Below are positions 62,521-64,000 of a DNA stretch of 64,000 bases, piece after piece. The notes under the pieces are model-generated. The model was not told the DNA's origin. It ran no database searches and worked only from the letters and a program-made list of their open reading frames with translations. The stretch comes from Oceanisphaera arctica (GTDB taxonomy: Bacteria; Pseudomonadota; Gammaproteobacteria; Enterobacterales; Aeromonadaceae), in NCBI RefSeq assembly GCF_002936955.1, contig NZ_MPZM01000001.1, positions 1 through 64,000 on the forward strand, read 5' to 3'. A program made the position numbers and the translations under genes. Each line of letters begins with the position of its first letter. Within the stretch, counting starts at the first letter, position 1.

Positions 62521-62545
62521 AGAAAGGGCCTTAGGGCCCTTTCTT
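62521..62545 (+). terminator. Terminator of the gcvA-rlmM operon
   Basis: AAAGGGCC (62523-62530) pairs with GGCCCTTT (62535-62542) around a TTAG loop and is followed by CTTCG. It lies 45 bases after the rlmM stop codon. Confidence 0.75.
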
Positions 62546-62646
62546 CGTTACCGCAAGCTTAAAGTAGCGGTAAGTAAAATGGAACAAGAGAAAGATAAAA
62601 TGGCTTTGTAGTGGTTCTGGGCTTGCTGAATAAATAAGCAGCAGGT

Positions 62647-62900
62647 TGCCTTTTTCATGACTCGGAGCTGTCTGTTGGAGATGCAATCAGACGAGACTGC
62701 GGCCTTGAGAAGGATAAAGGGTGTCTCTTAGCCGACCATCTGTGCCATGGATGGCGCGGCTGAGCCCCTAGGGGGCGAGCTTGCTCGCCGTGACGAATCG
62801 TTTCCGCCTGACCGAATATCCAGTGAATATTCGCAGCAGGCTGAAACCGCGAGTGTCATGTCATACGGCGTGTCGGCAGAGTCGTGCCCTTTGTCCGACT
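62647..62900 (+). repeat. Multi-hairpin intergenic element, copy 3
   Basis: Same orientation as copy 1. It shares the second half: a CTCGGAGCTG-like hairpin, GGATAAAGGG, GCCATGGATGGCGC and CGGCGTGTCGGCAGAG before a TTTGTCCGAC end. It has about 75 extra bases with two more hairpins (GCGAGCTTGCTCGC; GAATATCCAGTGAATATTC) inserted before the final block and lacks the first block of copy 1. No gene is seen in the rlmM-62920 gap. Confidence 0.78.
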
Positions 62901-62919
62901 TTCTGTGGTCATCTTTCGT

Positions 62920-63378
62920 TTAAAACCGATATTTACAATCCAGTCTGGATTCGTCGTCGGTGATCTTGATGTCGAATTCCAGCCGGATTTCGGGGTCGGA
63001 AGGGCGAATGTTCAGCTTGATGCCGTCTCCCCGCAGGCGCAGCGAGGTTTTGAAACCGCCCCGTTCGAAATTCAGGCGGGGGCGGAAGTTTTTCAGTGAC
63101 AGGCTGACCGAGCTTTGCGGCGTCAGCTTCAGGCTGGGATAGGCGGCCAGGCGCCGACTGCCATCCGCTGTGGGATGTAACTCGATATCGAGCCCGTAAG
63201 GCTTGGGGGTATCTGTGAGTATCTTGGGGGGTGTCAGGGTAAAGCGCAGAGGCTGTTCGATAGTGGCGGTTGGTAGCTGGTAGTTTGGGCCGGGTTGTTC
63301 GTAGGCTGAGCTAGGTGTTGCATAGACTAACGATAGCAGAGAGAGGAGTGCCAGCAGCTGTATTGGTCGAACGTCCAT
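62920..63378 (-). CDS. Secreted hypothetical protein (152 aa)
   Basis: The product has a clear signal peptide (MDVRPIQLLALLSLLSLVYA, cleavage near SSA-YEQ) and a mature part rich in beta-prone, charged segments with one Cys near the C-terminus (DCKYRF). I do not recognise a family. The start lies upstream of the isocitrate dehydrogenase terminator region, and the gene is monocistronic. Its downstream end abuts the hairpin element at 62647-62900. Confidence 0.7.
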   Translation of the reverse strand: MDVRPIQLLALLSLLSLVYATPSSAYEQPGPNYQLPTATIEQPLRFTLTPPKILTDTPKPYGLDIELHPTADGSRRLAAYPSLKLTPQSSVSLSLKNFRPRLNFERGGFKTSLRLRGDGIKLNIRPSDPEIRLEFDIKITDDESRLDCKYRF

Positions 63379-63483
63379 GAGCCTGTTCCCCCCGTCTGTA
63401 ACAGTAACTATAGACGGCTGTTTGTGATCAAGGGCACATTTTTGCCGGGTTCAGGTCTGATGTCTTGTCGGCGAACGCCCATT

Positions 63484-63506
63484 AAAAAAGGGCCTTTCGG
63501 CCCTTT
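63484..63506 (-). terminator. Terminator of the isocitrate dehydrogenase gene
   Basis: AAAGGGCC-TTTC-GGCCCTTT is followed by TTTTTT on the minus strand, 19 bases past the stop codon. Confidence 0.9.
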
Positions 63507-63524
63507 AACTGATTTGTCAGTCGC

Positions 63525-64000
63525 TTACAGGTTGGCGATGATCGCCTGGGTAAACTCGGTGGTGCTGGCGTTACCGCCCAGATCCCGGGTAACCGTCTTG
63601 CCTTCGGCGATGGTCTTGCGTACCGCTTCACGGATCTGCCGGGCCTTGTCCTGCATGCCGAGATGCTCCAGCATCTGAATGGAAGCGAGGATCACCGAAC
63701 AGGGGTTGGCGATGTTCTGACCGGCAATGTCCGGCGCCGAACCGTGTACCGCCTCGAAGATAGCCGCTTCTTTACCGATATTGGCGCCCGGAGCCATGCC
63801 CAGCCCACCGATCAGGCCGGCACAGAGATCCGACAGAATGTCGCCAAACAGGTTGGTGGTCACGATCACGTCGAAACGCTCGGGATACATCACCAGATTC
63901 ATGCAGGCGGCGTCCACTATCATTTCGTTGGTTTCGATGTCCGGATAGCGTAAAGCCACTTCCCGGGCCACTTCCAGAAACAGGCCTGAAGTGGACTTCA
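63525..64000 (-). CDS. NAD-type isocitrate dehydrogenase, 3' part
   Basis: The frame is open to the right window edge, so about 158 C-terminal residues are seen. [43 protein letters not shown] and [11 protein letters not shown], then [15 protein letters not shown], are the metal- and NAD-binding elements of the beta-decarboxylating dehydrogenase family. The short C-terminus and the [18 protein letters not shown] stretch (rather than the NADP-type motif) point to NAD-dependent isocitrate dehydrogenase. Isopropylmalate dehydrogenase is the alternative. Confidence 0.85.
   Translation of the reverse strand, partial: KSTSGLFLEVAREVALRYPDIETNEMIVDAACMNLVMYPERFDVIVTTNLFGDILSDLCAGLIGGLGMAPGANIGKEAAIFEAVHGSAPDIAGQNIANPCSVILASIQMLEHLGMQDKARQIREAVRKTIAEGKTVTRDLGGNASTTEFTQAIIANL

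Noticed and set aside
1-64000. CRISPR array, prophage, integron or replication origin
   Set aside because: No regularly spaced repeats, phage structural genes, integrase or DnaA-box cluster were seen.

Overview
The window is chromosomal DNA from a moderately GC-rich gammaproteobacterium. Several gene orders match Escherichia coli: aroF-tyrA facing pheA-pheL-raiA; mltD-gloB-yafS-rnhA/dnaQ-tRNA-Asp; gcvA-ygdD-rlmM. These sit beside a Pseudomonas/Acinetobacter-like benzoate pathway. Together this suggests a marine or soil member of the Aeromonadales (Oceanimonas/Zobellella-like). That placement is inference from gene content; no search was run.

Layout: (1) 0.3-7.4 kb, a complete System I cytochrome c maturation cluster ccmABCDEFGHI, then mlaA. 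(2) 8.4-15.1 kb, a DUF502 protein, a small unknown protein, and aromatic amino-acid genes: aroF (with a TyrR box) and tyrA, facing pheA. pheA has a Phe-rich leader peptide and an attenuator, a MITE-like element lies between attenuator and gene, and PheA carries a C-terminal extension that reads as a degraded DAHP synthase. raiA lies upstream. (3) 15.4-24.9 kb, housekeeping genes: slt, an SDR protein, yjjX, yciA, an EEP lipoprotein, mltD, gloB, yafS, rnhA, dnaQ and tRNA-Asp(GTC). (4) 24.9-26.6 kb, a CHASE4-GGDEF diguanylate cyclase.

(5) 26.7-44.9 kb, a nearly self-contained benzoate-to-TCA-cycle region: transporters benE and benK; benABCD (benzoate to catechol); catA, catB, catC (catechol to 3-oxoadipate enol-lactone); pcaD (to 3-oxoadipate); catIJ and pcaF (to succinyl-CoA and acetyl-CoA). 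Two regulators are present: a LysR-type CatR/CatM, with an ATAC-N7-GTAT operator over its own ribosome-binding site, and an IclR-type PcaR, with three 15-bp palindromes. Inside this region lie an IS5/IS427-group remnant, a secreted M20 amidohydrolase, and a decayed second copy of the catB-catR divergent pair.

(6) 45.0-52.7 kb, a redox/electrophile-handling accessory segment: a LysR regulator divergent from DoxX, glutathionyl-hydroquinone reductase and LigB-type dioxygenase genes; an intact higA-type antitoxin behind a fragment of its toxin gene; a YghU-type glutathione transferase; a YdhR-like monooxygenase; and SCOT-type 3-oxoacid CoA-transferase genes with a divergent LysR regulator. (7) 53.9-58.3 kb, a BCCT transporter, a cNMP/CBS/DUF294 signalling protein and a DnaQ-like exonuclease. 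(8) 58.6-64 kb, a DUF2726 protein, gcvA, a hydrolase, ygdD, rlmM, a secreted orphan, and the 3' part of an NAD-type isocitrate dehydrogenase gene cut by the window edge.

Two families of intergenic repeats are visible. One is a pair of GC-rich units with permuted module order (about 8.3 and 12.1 kb). The other is a family of about 255-280 bp multi-hairpin elements in three copies (about 43.9, 58.5 and 62.8 kb). I found no CRISPR array, prophage or rRNA genes.
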